From Methylobacterium pseudosasicola (GTDB lineage: Bacteria > Pseudomonadota > Alphaproteobacteria > Rhizobiales > Beijerinckiaceae): a stretch of DNA of 35,524 nt. The position numbers and the translations under genes were made by a program. This document shows positions 1 through 7,866 of this stretch, piece by piece; the stretch's first letter is position 1, and each line of letters begins with the position of its first letter. The notes under the pieces are model-generated. The model was not told the DNA's origin, ran no database searches, and saw only the letters and a program-made list of their open reading frames with translations. Location: positions 1 through 35,524 of the forward strand of contig NZ_FOTK01000046.1 in assembly GCF_900114535.1 (NCBI RefSeq), given 5' to 3'.

Positions 1-884
1 ACGGCTGCCAGCTGGATCCCGCCTACGACCCGCGGGCGATCACCGGGGCGATCAACCGCTGGGCGCTGACCGAAGCGGCCCGGGCCGTGGACGAGGTGAC
101 GGCCGCCCTCGAAGCCTATCGGTTCAACGACGCGGCGGCAGCCGCCTACCGCTTCGTCTGGAACATCTTCTGCGATTGGTACCTCGAACTCGCCAAGCCC
201 GTGCTCCAGGGCGAAGGCGTCGATCCGGCGGTCCGCGCCGAGACCCAGGCGACGGTGGCGTTCCTGGTCGACCAGGTCGCCAAGCTGCTGCATCCATTCA
301 TGCCGTTCCTCACGGAGGAGCTGTGGGCGATCAAGGGCGCGGCGCTCCCCGAGCGCGGCCTCCTGGCGATGGCCGCCTGGCCGGATCTCGCCGGGCTTGC
401 GGATGCCGGCGCCGAGGCCGAGGTCGGCTTCGTGGTCGATCTCGTCAGCCAGATCCGCTCGGCCCGCTCCGAGACCAGCGTCCCCGCCGCAGCGCAGATC
501 CCCCTGGTGATGGTCGGGACGTCTTCGGAGGTCCGCACCCGGGTCGAAGCCTGGCGGGACACGCTGCTGCGCCTCGCCCGGCTTTCGGAGATCACCTTCG
601 CCGAGACGCCGCCGAAGAACTCGGTACAGCTCCTCGTGCGCGGCAGCGTCGCGGCTTTGCCGCTCGAAGGCGTCGTCGACCTCGCCGCAGAGGTCGCGCG
701 CCTGAAGAAGGAGCAGGGCAAGGCCCAGGGCGAGATTAAGAAGATCGACGCCAAGCTCGGCAACGCCGATTTCGTCGCCCGCGCCCCCGAGGAGATCATC
801 GAGGAGAACCGCGAGCGCCGGGAGGCCGAGGCCGCGCGGCTCGTGAAGATCGAGGAAGCGCTGGCGCGATTGAGCGAGGATTAG
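1..884 (+). CDS. valS: Valine--tRNA ligase, C-terminal part (partial, 5' end outside window)
   Basis: The reading frame is open from base 3 and ends at TAG 882-884, so only the last ~293 residues are present. The first residues (DPRAITGAINRWALTE) and the following YRFVWNIFCDWYLELAKP stretch match the anticodon-binding helical domain of class I ValRS. HPFMPFLTEELW is the conserved end of that domain. The last ~65 residues (from about LEGVVDLAAEVARLKKEQ onward) form the charged C-terminal coiled-coil arm that contacts tRNA. The enzyme charges tRNA-Val in the cytoplasm. The catalytic Rossmann domain and the editing domain lie upstream of the window. No clear terminator follows; a palindromic repeat begins about 65 bases downstream. 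Confidence 0.95.
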   Translation, partial: GCQLDPAYDPRAITGAINRWALTEAARAVDEVTAALEAYRFNDAAAAAYRFVWNIFCDWYLELAKPVLQGEGVDPAVRAETQATVAFLVDQVAKLLHPFMPFLTEELWAIKGAALPERGLLAMAAWPDLAGLADAGAEAEVGFVVDLVSQIRSARSETSVPAAAQIPLVMVGTSSEVRTRVEAWRDTLLRLARLSEITFAETPPKNSVQLLVRGSVAALPLEGVVDLAAEVARLKKEQGKAQGEIKKIDAKLGNADFVARAPEEIIEENRERREAEAARLVKIEEALARLSED

Positions 885-950
885 GCGGGCGACGCAACGA
901 TGACGGCTTCATGCCGAATCCCCCCGCCCACGCGACGTTTATCCTGCCTC

Positions 951-1078
951 CCCCCTCATCCTGAGGCGCCGGAGCGCAGCGGAGGCCTCGAAGGAGCCCG
1001 TGCTAGCCGCGCGATCCCTGGAGAGCTCCTTCAGGGCTCGCGCTGTGCGTAAGCTGCTCGGGATGAGGTCGAGGGTGG
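951..1078. repeat. Palindromic intergenic repeat, family A (copy 1, degenerate)
   Basis: The left end carries CCCTCATCCTGAGG (953-966), followed by GCCTCGAAGGAG. The right half carries AGCTCCTTCAGGGCTCG and ends in GGGATGAGG (1060-1068), so the unit is a long imperfect inverted repeat. The same core recurs at 16297-16310 and in both orientations at 25445-25557. Repeats of this type are common between genes in Methylobacterium and Bradyrhizobium-like genomes; that statement is general knowledge. Confidence 0.8.
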
Positions 1079-1108
1079 GAACGGACCGCCCGATAGCCAA
1101 CCCTCACT

Positions 1109-1485
1109 TTATCGGCGGGTGCCGAGGGGACCCACGAAGGGATTGGGCGCGCTAACGCTGCCATACGAGTCATCGATCGAACTGCCGAAGCCGTCCCCTG
1201 ACGGGCCGCGCGGATGGGCGGAATAGTCGGGCGGCACGTAGATTCCGGCACGATTCCGTTAGCCCGGCTTCAGATTGTCGGGGTTCTTGGAGGCATCGCC
1301 ATCGTCAAAACGCCGCGCATCGACGTCCTCGATGGTATGGTGTTTTTTTTCGAAGGTTTCAGCTTGGTCCGATCACTCGAAACGGGTTTTTCGTCGAAAT
1401 AAGTCCGATAATCCGAGTAGCTGTCGGCCGCCATCGCCCCGATGGTGGATCCGCATAGAATGGCAACCGCGAACAGCGTCTTCAT
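1109..1485 (-). pseudogene. Small exported protein gene, apparently disrupted by a frameshift and an in-frame stop
   Basis: The ATG at 1485 is preceded by GGGTGGAGAG. The product opens with a signal peptide (MKTLFAVAILCGSTIGAMA, probable cut before ADSYSDY). The zero frame runs through an A8 tract (T8 on the plus strand, 1343-1350) and then gives an unlikely tail, ending at 1270 (71 aa). One extra A, or a -1 slip on A-AAA-AAC, instead gives a natural acidic tail (IEDVDARRFDDGDASKNPDN, then LKPG) ending at TAA 1259-1261 (75 aa). In that same frame, past the TAA, another 49 sense codons with GC-rich third positions follow (including AGIYVPPDYSAHPRG and APNPFVGPLGTRR) to a TAA at 1109-1111. This reads best as a decayed gene of ~124 codons. 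A sequencing error in the A run, or real recoding yielding the 75-aa form, are alternatives. The function is unknown. Confidence 0.55.
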
Positions 1486-1832
1486 CTCTCCACCCTCACC
1501 CATCTGAAGCGGCACCGATCTACACGGATCAAGTTTACGGCTGCCTGCCAAGATGCTTCAGACTGTATCGTAACTTTCTGAAAGCGCAGGTGACGGGCGG
1601 CACGAGCCACGGACTTTTCCCACGCCACACCCAAGGCCTCGGTCTGCCTCACCGCCATCTGAGAGCCGGCAACCGTCGCTCGGGTTGGGGATCCGGTTCC
1701 GCCGCGTCCGCGCACATGTCCAAACCGTAATTTGACCGCCACGCCGGGGTCAGGCGCCGCCCGTTAGACCGATCGCATCGACCGCCGCGTCCCCGGCGTC
1801 GTCCCGATCCGTCTCAAGAGGTTGCGATCCCC
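1486..1832. other. Divergent intergenic region between the small exported gene and the Do protease
   Basis: About 350 bases separate the two divergent starts, so both promoters should lie here. I see no convincing sigma-70 or ECF promoter pair, no repeat and no credible small ORF. Confidence 0.5.
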
Positions 1833-3374
1833 ATGACCGAGACCCATCCTCACACTCAGTTCTCTGGCCGGACCTCGCGCCGCGCCCTCGCCTCGGTGGC
1901 CGCTGCCGCGCTGATCGCCGGTGGCGCCCTTGGCAGCACCCTGCCCTCCGTGACCCCGGCCTACGCCCAGGCCCTGCCCAAGACCCCGATCGAGGCCCCG
2001 GAGCATCCGCCGGGCTCGTTCGCCGGCATCGTCAACAAGGTGAAGCCCGGCGTCGTCTCGGTGAAGGTCAAGCTCGACGATTCGGCGAGCAGCGACGACG
2101 ATGACGGCCCGAGCCAGGGCCAAAACCTCCAGAACGTGCCGCCGCAGCTGCGCGAGTTCTTCCGCCGCTTCGGCCAGAACGGTCCGGGCGGCCAGCCCCA
2201 GCCGCAGCAGCGCCAGGGCTCGCGCGGCGCGGTCGGCTCCGGCTTCATCATCTCGGCCGACGGCTACGTCGTGACCAACAACCACGTGGTCGACCACGCC
2301 AAGACCGTGCAGGTGACCCTCGACGACGGCCGCACCCTCGACGCCAAGGTCATCGGCAAGGATGCCAAGACCGACGTCGCGCTCCTGAAGATCAACGAGG
2401 GTTCGAACTTCCCCTACGTGCAGTTCGGCAAGACCGCCCCGCAGGTCGGCGACTGGGTGGTGGCGATCGGCAACCCGTTCGGCCTGGGCGGCACCGTGAC
2501 GGCCGGCATCGTCTCGGCCCGCGGCCGCGATATCGGCGCCGGCCCCTACGACGACTTCCTGCAGATCGACGCCCCGATCAACAAGGGCAATTCCGGCGGC
2601 CCGACCTTCAACGTCAACGGCGAGGTGGTCGGCGTGAACACCGCCATCGCGTCCCCGTCCGGCGGCAGCGTGGGCCTGGCCTTCGCGATCCCGGCCGAGA
2701 CCGTGCAGGCGGTGGTCGATCAGCTCCGCACCGACGGCAAGGTCGCCCGCGGTTATCTGGGTGTCCAGATCCAGCCCGTGACACAGGACATCGCCGACGG
2801 GCTCGGCCTCGACAAGGCGAAGGGCGCCCTGGTCGATCACGCCGAGAGCGGCACCCCGGCGGCCAAGGCTGGCCTGAAGGCCGGCGACGTGATCGAGAAG
2901 GTCAACGGCGATACGGTCGATAGCGCCCGCGAGCTTTCGCGCCGCATCGCCGGCATGAAGCCCGGCGCCAAGGTCGAGCTGAGCTACCTGCGCGGCGGCA
3001 AGGCCGACACCGCGACGGTGACGCTCGGCGCCATGCCGACGGACGGCACCAAGATCGCCGCCCGGGAAGACGACTCCGGCAACGGCCAGCCGCGGCTCGG
3101 CCTGAACCTCGCGCCGGCCGCCGATGTCGGCTTGTCCGACCAGGGTGTGGCCGTGGTCCAGGTCGATCCCGACGGTCCGGCCGCCGCCAAGGGCATCGAG
3201 GCCGGCGACGTGATCCTCGATGTCGGCGGCCAGAGCGTGACCCGTCCTTCCGACGTCGCCGCGCAGATCCGCACGGCGGAATCGAGCGGCCGCAAGGCGG
3301 TGCTCATGCGGGTGAAGAGCAGCAAGGGCCAGACCCGCTTCGTGGCGGTCTCGCTCAGCAAGAACGCCGGCTGA
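1833..3374 (+). CDS. degP: Do/HtrA-family periplasmic serine protease (DegP/MucD type)
   Basis: This 513-residue protein has the full Do architecture. The N-terminal export signal (about residues 15-46, ending PAYAQA) directs it to the periplasm. A trypsin-like domain follows, with the catalytic triad visible as His151 (TNNHVVDH), Asp181 (KTDVALLK) and Ser254 (NKGNSGGP). PDZ1 spans roughly 302-400 and PDZ2 roughly 415-510. An acidic, Gln-rich stretch (about 81-130) precedes the protease core, in the place of the LA loop/linker. Members of this family degrade or refold misfolded envelope proteins and use the PDZ domains to sense unfolded C-termini. The start is supported by AAGAGG at 1815-1820. 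The gene stands alone, with its own terminator at 3436-3467. The exact orthologue name (DegP, DegQ or MucD) cannot be settled from sequence alone. Confidence 0.93.
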   Translation: MTETHPHTQFSGRTSRRALASVAAAALIAGGALGSTLPSVTPAYAQALPKTPIEAPEHPPGSFAGIVNKVKPGVVSVKVKLDDSASSDDDDGPSQGQNLQNVPPQLREFFRRFGQNGPGGQPQPQQRQGSRGAVGSGFIISADGYVVTNNHVVDHAKTVQVTLDDGRTLDAKVIGKDAKTDVALLKINEGSNFPYVQFGKTAPQVGDWVVAIGNPFGLGGTVTAGIVSARGRDIGAGPYDDFLQIDAPINKGNSGGPTFNVNGEVVGVNTAIASPSGGSVGLAFAIPAETVQAVVDQLRTDGKVARGYLGVQIQPVTQDIADGLGLDKAKGALVDHAESGTPAAKAGLKAGDVIEKVNGDTVDSARELSRRIAGMKPGAKVELSYLRGGKADTATVTLGAMPTDGTKIAAREDDSGNGQPRLGLNLAPAADVGLSDQGVAVVQVDPDGPAAAKGIEAGDVILDVGGQSVTRPSDVAAQIRTAESSGRKAVLMRVKSSKGQTRFVAVSLSKNAG

Positions 3375-3435
3375 GGCCGGTTTCGATCCGGCGCGGGGAT
3401 TTTTGCCCCGCGCCGCCTCATGCTTCCTCCCGACT

Positions 3436-3467
3436 GACGCCGGCCGAACGGGCCGGCGTCTTTTTTT
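3436..3467 (+). terminator. Rho-independent terminator of the Do protease gene
   Basis: A perfect 10-bp stem (GACGCCGGCC at 3436-3445 with GGCCGGCGTC at 3451-3460) closes a 5-base loop and is followed by seven T (3461-3467). A second perfect 9-bp GC hairpin without a T run lies just before it (3390-3398 with 3406-3414). Confidence 0.93.
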
Positions 3468-3519
3468 GATCTGGCAACAGGTTCGATGCGCCGCCGGATG
3501 TCGCTTGGGCTTCCGCACT

Positions 3520-3605
3520 GTCATTGCGGGCGAAGCGACCCAGGGACCAGCCTCGTTCGTCGAGGGCGCGCGACACTGGGTTGCTTCGCTCCGCTCGCCA
3601 TGACG
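3520..3605. repeat. Palindromic intergenic repeat, family C
   Basis: The left arm GTCATTGCGGGCGAAGCGA (3520-3538) is nearly the reverse complement of the right arm TCGCTCCGCTCGCCATGAC (3586-3604). Inner CCCAG/CTGGG segments also pair. It lies between two convergent genes (the Do protease and hpnG). This resembles the widespread 'CATTGCGAGCGAAGCGA' palindromes of alphaproteobacteria. Only one copy is in the window. Confidence 0.75.
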
Positions 3606-3626
3606 GTGGGAGCGACTGCAGACCTG

Positions 3627-4337
3627 TCAGCCGGACACCGGGTGCGACGGCACCGGAATGCCGAGACCCGGCCCCAACCGAGTCCGGCACTTGCCCAGTG
3701 CCGCAAACGCCGCATTCGAGTCCCGGGCGAGCCGCATCAGATCGCCGAGCCGCGCCCGGCCCCGGGCGAAAGCAAAAAACACGGCGGCGATGTCGGGCTC
3801 GCCGTCTGGGGTGAGCGCCTGGGCGGCGAAGGCTGGCAGTGCTTGGTTGGCGGGGTCGCAGATCACCCGCAGGGCCGCGAAGGGCAGGCCGTGGCGGCCG
3901 GCATAAGCAGCAGCGACGTGGGATTCCATGTCGACGGCGGCGGCGCCGGTCTGGGCGCGCAGCTCGGCCTTGCCGTCGACCCCAAGAACGGCCGTGTCGA
4001 CGCCGGCGAGATCGGCCGGGATCACCCGGGGGCCGATGCCGGACAGGGCGTTCAGGAGCGTGGCGGAGAGGTCGAGATCGGCGGCGCGGCGGCCTTCCTC
4101 GCCGACGATGCCGGTGCCGACCACCACTTCGCCGGGCTTCAGGGACGGGTCGAGGCCGCCCGCGATGCCGAAGCTGATCACCGCCCGGCAGCCGGGCTGC
4201 GGGCGCGCGTCGAGAAGCTGGCGCAGGCGATGCGGGTTGCCGCCGGCGCCGACCGCCTCGACCCCCTCCCCGGCTGCGAGGCGGCGCTCGCGGGCGAGAC
4301 CGGTGACGGCGAGGACGGGCGCGGCGGGATCGATCAT
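3627..4337 (-). CDS. hpnG: HpnG, hopanoid-associated nucleoside phosphorylase
   Basis: The protein is about 236 aa and belongs to the purine nucleoside phosphorylase/MTA nucleosidase family. Visible marks are GIAGGLDP (57-64), the phosphate/ribose-side glycine loop, and AAVDMESH (around 136-139), the DMES substrate-binding motif. HpnG removes adenine from adenosylhopane in the pathway to ribosylhopane and bacteriohopanetetrol. It is the last gene of the hopanoid cluster, 172 bases after shc. I chose ATG 4337 because the conserved block (VLAVTGLARE) starts eight residues later. The frame stays open to 4505 and a GTG at 4427 would add 30 residues. No strong ribosome site decides between them. 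HpnH, which makes the adenosylhopane substrate, is not encoded in this window. Confidence 0.88.
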   Translation of the reverse strand: MIDPAAPVLAVTGLARERRLAAGEGVEAVGAGGNPHRLRQLLDARPQPGCRAVISFGIAGGLDPSLKPGEVVVGTGIVGEEGRRAADLDLSATLLNALSGIGPRVIPADLAGVDTAVLGVDGKAELRAQTGAAAVDMESHVAAAYAGRHGLPFAALRVICDPANQALPAFAAQALTPDGEPDIAAVFFAFARGRARLGDLMRLARDSNAAFAALGKCRTRLGPGLGIPVPSHPVSG

Positions 4338-4478
4338 GGCGCGCTGGTGGACCAGTCCGGCGAGCTCCGCAAGGAGCCGCGAGCGCCGGAGGACGGCTGC
4401 CGCGGGATCGTCGTCGGATGAGGCCACGTGCGGGATACCGGGGTTCGCGGGCGGTCGACGTTCGCGACCCGGCTGAGG

Positions 4479-4499
4479 GGCCGGCCCAGCGGGCCGGCC
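4479..4499. other. Strong GC hairpin between shc and hpnG
   Basis: GGCCGGCCC (4479-4487) pairs perfectly with GGGCCGGCC (4491-4499) across a 3-base loop, 10 bases beyond the shc stop codon. There is no T run on the minus strand, so it is not a classic terminator. It could protect the upstream mRNA 3' end or partly attenuate hpnG. Confidence 0.6.
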
Positions 4500-4509
4500 T
4501 CCCAAAACC

Positions 4510-6546
4510 TCACATGCCGAACTGCACGCGCCGGCTGTTGGTGCGCTTCAGGTTGCGGTACCGCGCCATCGCCCAGAGCGGGAAGAACTTCGGGTAGCCA
4601 TGATACCGCAGGTAGAACACCCGCGGGAAGCCCGTGGCGGTGTAGCGCTCCTCGTTCCAGAACCCGTCCGAACCCTGCGTGCGGGTCAGGAAGTTGATGC
4701 CTCGGGTCACGGCCGGATCGTCGACCGCACCGGCCGCCATGAGGGCCAGCAGCGCCCAGGCGGTCTGCGAGGCGGTGGACGAGCCCGCCTCGAAGGCCGG
4801 GTCGATCTTGTACGAGTTGGCATCCTCGCCCCAGCCGCCATCCGGGTTCTGGATGCGGATCAGCCAGGAGACCGCGCGCTGGATCCGCGGATCGGCGGAA
4901 TCGACCCCGGCGGCGTTCAGGGCGCACAGCACCGACCACGTGCCGTAGATGAAGTTCATGCCCCAGCGGCCGTACCAGGAGCCGTCCTCCTCCTGGTCGT
5001 TCAGGAGGTAGTTCACGCCGCGGTCGAGGGCGCGGGAGGTCTCCCGGGTCTCGCCGAGCTGGGCCAGCATCCCGACCACCCGGGCGGTCACGTCCGCGGT
5101 CGGCGGGTCGAGCAGCGCGCCGTGGTCCGAGAACGGGATGTGGTTGAGGTACATGTGGTTGTTGTCGGCGTCGAACGCCGCCCAGCCGCCATCCTGCGAC
5201 TGCAGCCCCTCGACCCATTCCCGGGCGCGGGCGATGGAGGCCTTGTAGTCCGGCATGCCGGCCACCAGCCCGTGCTGGCGCATAGCCCGGTCCATCGCCA
5301 TCACCACCACGGCGGTGTCGTCGAGGTCCGGGTAATGGGCGTTGGCGTACTGGAACGCCCAGCCGCCCGGGCGGACCTTCGGCTTGCGCGCCGCCCAGTC
5401 GCCGACGATGTCCAGGATCTGCCGGGGCTTCAGCCAGTCGAGACCGGCGCGGGCCTGGGCCTCGGCCTCGGGGCCGCCGGCCTCCAAGAGGGCGTGGCTG
5501 GCGAGCGCCGTATCCCAGACCGGCGAGACGCAGGGCTGCACGTAGGCCTCGTCGGCCTTCTCGACCACCAGCTTCTCGATGGCGTCGCAGGCGACCCGGA
5601 CCTGCGGGTGATCGGCCCGGTAGCCCATCACCTCGTACATCAGCACCGAGTTGACCATGGCGGGGAAGATCGCCCCCAAGCCATCCTCGCCGTTCAGGCG
5701 CTCGCTGACCCAGGCGCGGGCCTTCTCCATGGCGCGCTGACGGCTCTTGCGCGGCAGGCGATCCTCGACCAGCTGCAGCATCCGGTCGATGAAGCCGAAG
5801 ATCGGCGTCCACGGCCAGGTGGCGTGCGGCGAGCCCGGCCAGGTGCGGACGCTCTCGGGCGGGGTGATGAACAGCTCCTGGACGCTGACGCCCCGCGGGT
5901 TGCGGGCGCGCGGCTTGGTCGCCTGGAGCACGAACAGCGGCACCACGGTGGTGCGGGCCCAGTAGCTGATCTTGTCGAGGTGGAACGGGAACCACTTCGG
6001 CAGGAACATCACCTCCACGGGCATCACCGGCACGGCGCGCCAGGGCACCTCGCCGTAGAGGGCCAGCATGAAGCGGGTGAAGACGTTGGCGTTGGCGGCG
6101 CCGCCGCGGGACAGGATCGCCTCCCGGGCGCGGCGCATATGCGGCGCCTCGATGTCGTCACCGATCATCTTGAGGGCGAAATACGCCTTGACCGTGCAAC
6201 TCATGTCGAACGGCCCCTCGTGGACGAGGGCCCAGCCGCCATGCCGGCCTTGGGTGCGGCGCAGGTAGTTGCCGATCTTGGCCTCGAGGCCGTCGGGAAC
6301 CGGCGTGCCGCGGAAATGGTGGAACAGGACGTATTCGGACGGGATCGTGGCATCCGCCTCGAGCTCGAAGCAGATATGCCCGTCGTCATGCGCCAGGTTG
6401 ATCAGCGAACGCGTCGCCTGCGCCACGCCGCGCTCGACGTCGTCGAGCGAGATCCCCTGGGTCTTCGAGCGCTGCAGCGGCTCGACCTTGCTTACGGCCT
6501 CTCTCATTGTCCTCGCCTCGAACGGCCGCTGCGTCGCGGCCGCCAT
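4510..6546 (-). CDS. shc: Squalene--hopene cyclase
   Basis: This 678-residue protein folds squalene into hopene/hopanol at the cytoplasmic membrane, the committed step to hopanoids. The catalytic DXDD acid motif is present (D407-L-D409-D410 in HYPDLDDTAVV). Repeated QW-type blocks are visible (QGRHGGW near 99-105, QDGGWAAFDADNN, QEEDGSWYGRWG, QNPDGGWGED, QGSDGFWNE). The length fits the bacterial class. The longest start (ATG 6546) lies 3 bases after the hpnE stop. A second Met at 6507 (MREAVSKVEP) has a better-spaced GAGG 8 bases upstream and may be the true start. The gene sits between hpnE and hpnG in one transcriptional direction, which supports a shared mRNA. Confidence 0.96.
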   Translation of the reverse strand: MAAATQRPFEARTMREAVSKVEPLQRSKTQGISLDDVERGVAQATRSLINLAHDDGHICFELEADATIPSEYVLFHHFRGTPVPDGLEAKIGNYLRRTQGRHGGWALVHEGPFDMSCTVKAYFALKMIGDDIEAPHMRRAREAILSRGGAANANVFTRFMLALYGEVPWRAVPVMPVEVMFLPKWFPFHLDKISYWARTTVVPLFVLQATKPRARNPRGVSVQELFITPPESVRTWPGSPHATWPWTPIFGFIDRMLQLVEDRLPRKSRQRAMEKARAWVSERLNGEDGLGAIFPAMVNSVLMYEVMGYRADHPQVRVACDAIEKLVVEKADEAYVQPCVSPVWDTALASHALLEAGGPEAEAQARAGLDWLKPRQILDIVGDWAARKPKVRPGGWAFQYANAHYPDLDDTAVVVMAMDRAMRQHGLVAGMPDYKASIARAREWVEGLQSQDGGWAAFDADNNHMYLNHIPFSDHGALLDPPTADVTARVVGMLAQLGETRETSRALDRGVNYLLNDQEEDGSWYGRWGMNFIYGTWSVLCALNAAGVDSADPRIQRAVSWLIRIQNPDGGWGEDANSYKIDPAFEAGSSTASQTAWALLALMAAGAVDDPAVTRGINFLTRTQGSDGFWNEERYTATGFPRVFYLRYHGYPKFFPLWAMARYRNLKRTNSRRVQFGM

Positions 6547-6549
6547 GCC

Positions 6550-7866
6550 TCAAGCGGCGCCCAATGCGCCCGAACCTGGCGCGCGTAGCCCGGCGCGCAC
6601 GGAGGATCCGTGCCGCAGCGCACGCGCGGCCGTCTTGCCAGAGCGGATCGCTCCCTCGATCGTCGATGGCAGACCGGTCGCGGTCCAATCGCCTGCCAGG
6701 ACGAGATTCGTGTAGGCGCTTTCGGCGCCCGAGCGACGCGCGGCCTCGGCCGGTGTCGCAGCGAACGTCGCACGCTTCTCCTTTACGATCTGCCAGCTAG
6801 GCAGTTCCGGAGCAAGATTGCACAAAGCTGCGATCTCCCCCCAGATCTGCCGGGCGAGGTCTTCCCGGGGCACGTCGAGGAGCCGGTCTGCACCACTGAT
6901 CGTGACCGAGTACCGGTCCGGATAGGCGAAAAGCCACTCTGTGAGCGAGTTTACGACGCCGAGGATCAGCGGACTGCCGGGCTTCGGCGCAAGCGCAAAA
7001 TGCGCGTTCACGATCGAGCGGAATTCCACCGGGGCGAGGAGACCGGGCAACACCTCCCGGGCGACCCAGGGCGGCAAGGCGAGCACGATTCCGTCCTCCG
7101 GGCCGATCGCCTCGGGGCCGTCGGAGAACAGGAGCTGCCCGACTCGGCCGTCGACGGCTTCCAGGCCGCGCAGGCGTCGGCCGAGGCGGATCTCGCAACC
7201 GCGGGCGGTCAGGTAGCGCAGGGCCGGGTCCACGAAGGCGTAGGACAGGCCCTCCACTGCCACCAGCGGTCGGCAGGCCTTGCCGCCGGCGCCCAGGGTC
7301 TCGCGCAGGATCTTGGCCGCCAACCCAACATCGCTGTCCCGCGGCTCGGTGTTGAGCGCGGCGAGCAGCACCGGGTGCCAGAGCTTCGCGTAGAGATCGC
7401 CCTCGCAGGCCATGCTCTCGCCGATCGTGCCGCCCGCCCCTTCCGGCTTGCCGGAGGCCGCCCGCAGGATCCCCAGCGGGGCGAGATAATCGCGGGCGCG
7501 GGTGCCGGGGACGCGCCGCGACGGGCTCATCACCCACCAGGGCAGCCGCCCGGCATTGGGGCGCAGGCGCCAGCGATCGCCGGTCTTCAGGTCGGCGAAG
7601 TCGAACGCCGCCTCGTCGGGGCCGGTGAGCGCGTCCGCGGGGGCGCCGACGGTCTTGAGGAAACCGAGCGCGTCGGCATTGCCCGACAGCAGCAGGTGGT
7701 TGCCGTTGTCGATCGTCAGGCCGAGCGACGGGTCGTAATATGAGCGGCAGCGCCCGCCCGCCTGCTTGGCGGCCTCGTGCAGCACCACCTGGGCGCCGGT
7801 CTCGGCGAGCGCAACGGCCGCGGAGAGGCCGGCGAGACCAGCGCCGACAACGTGGATGCGTCCCAT
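6550..7866 (-). CDS. hpnE: HpnE, hydroxysqualene dehydroxylase (squalene-associated FAD-dependent desaturase)
   Basis: The 438-residue protein begins with an FAD-binding Rossmann motif (HVVGAGLAGLSAAVALAETG) and the GGRCRSYYD segment typical of amine-oxidase/phytoene-desaturase-like flavoproteins. It ends with the second FAD-contact motif (LVLAGDWTATGLPSTIEGAI). In the HpnCDE route it reduces hydroxysqualene to squalene. The ATG at 7866 shares one base with the hpnD stop codon (TGATG), so translation is very probably coupled. The reading frame is open far upstream, but that part overlaps hpnD and is a shadow. Confidence 0.95.
   Translation of the reverse strand: MGRIHVVGAGLAGLSAAVALAETGAQVVLHEAAKQAGGRCRSYYDPSLGLTIDNGNHLLLSGNADALGFLKTVGAPADALTGPDEAAFDFADLKTGDRWRLRPNAGRLPWWVMSPSRRVPGTRARDYLAPLGILRAASGKPEGAGGTIGESMACEGDLYAKLWHPVLLAALNTEPRDSDVGLAAKILRETLGAGGKACRPLVAVEGLSYAFVDPALRYLTARGCEIRLGRRLRGLEAVDGRVGQLLFSDGPEAIGPEDGIVLALPPWVAREVLPGLLAPVEFRSIVNAHFALAPKPGSPLILGVVNSLTEWLFAYPDRYSVTISGADRLLDVPREDLARQIWGEIAALCNLAPELPSWQIVKEKRATFAATPAEAARRSGAESAYTNLVLAGDWTATGLPSTIEGAIRSGKTAARALRHGSSVRAGLRAPGSGALGAA

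Noticed and set aside
1764..3524. 586-aa ORF antisense to the Do protease gene
   Set aside because: It mirrors a strongly conserved gene, and its low-complexity His/Arg/Ala composition is a GC-rich shadow.
4600..6588. 662-aa ORF antisense to shc
   Set aside because: Same reason: His/Val/Gly/Arg-rich shadow of a clear squalene-hopene cyclase.
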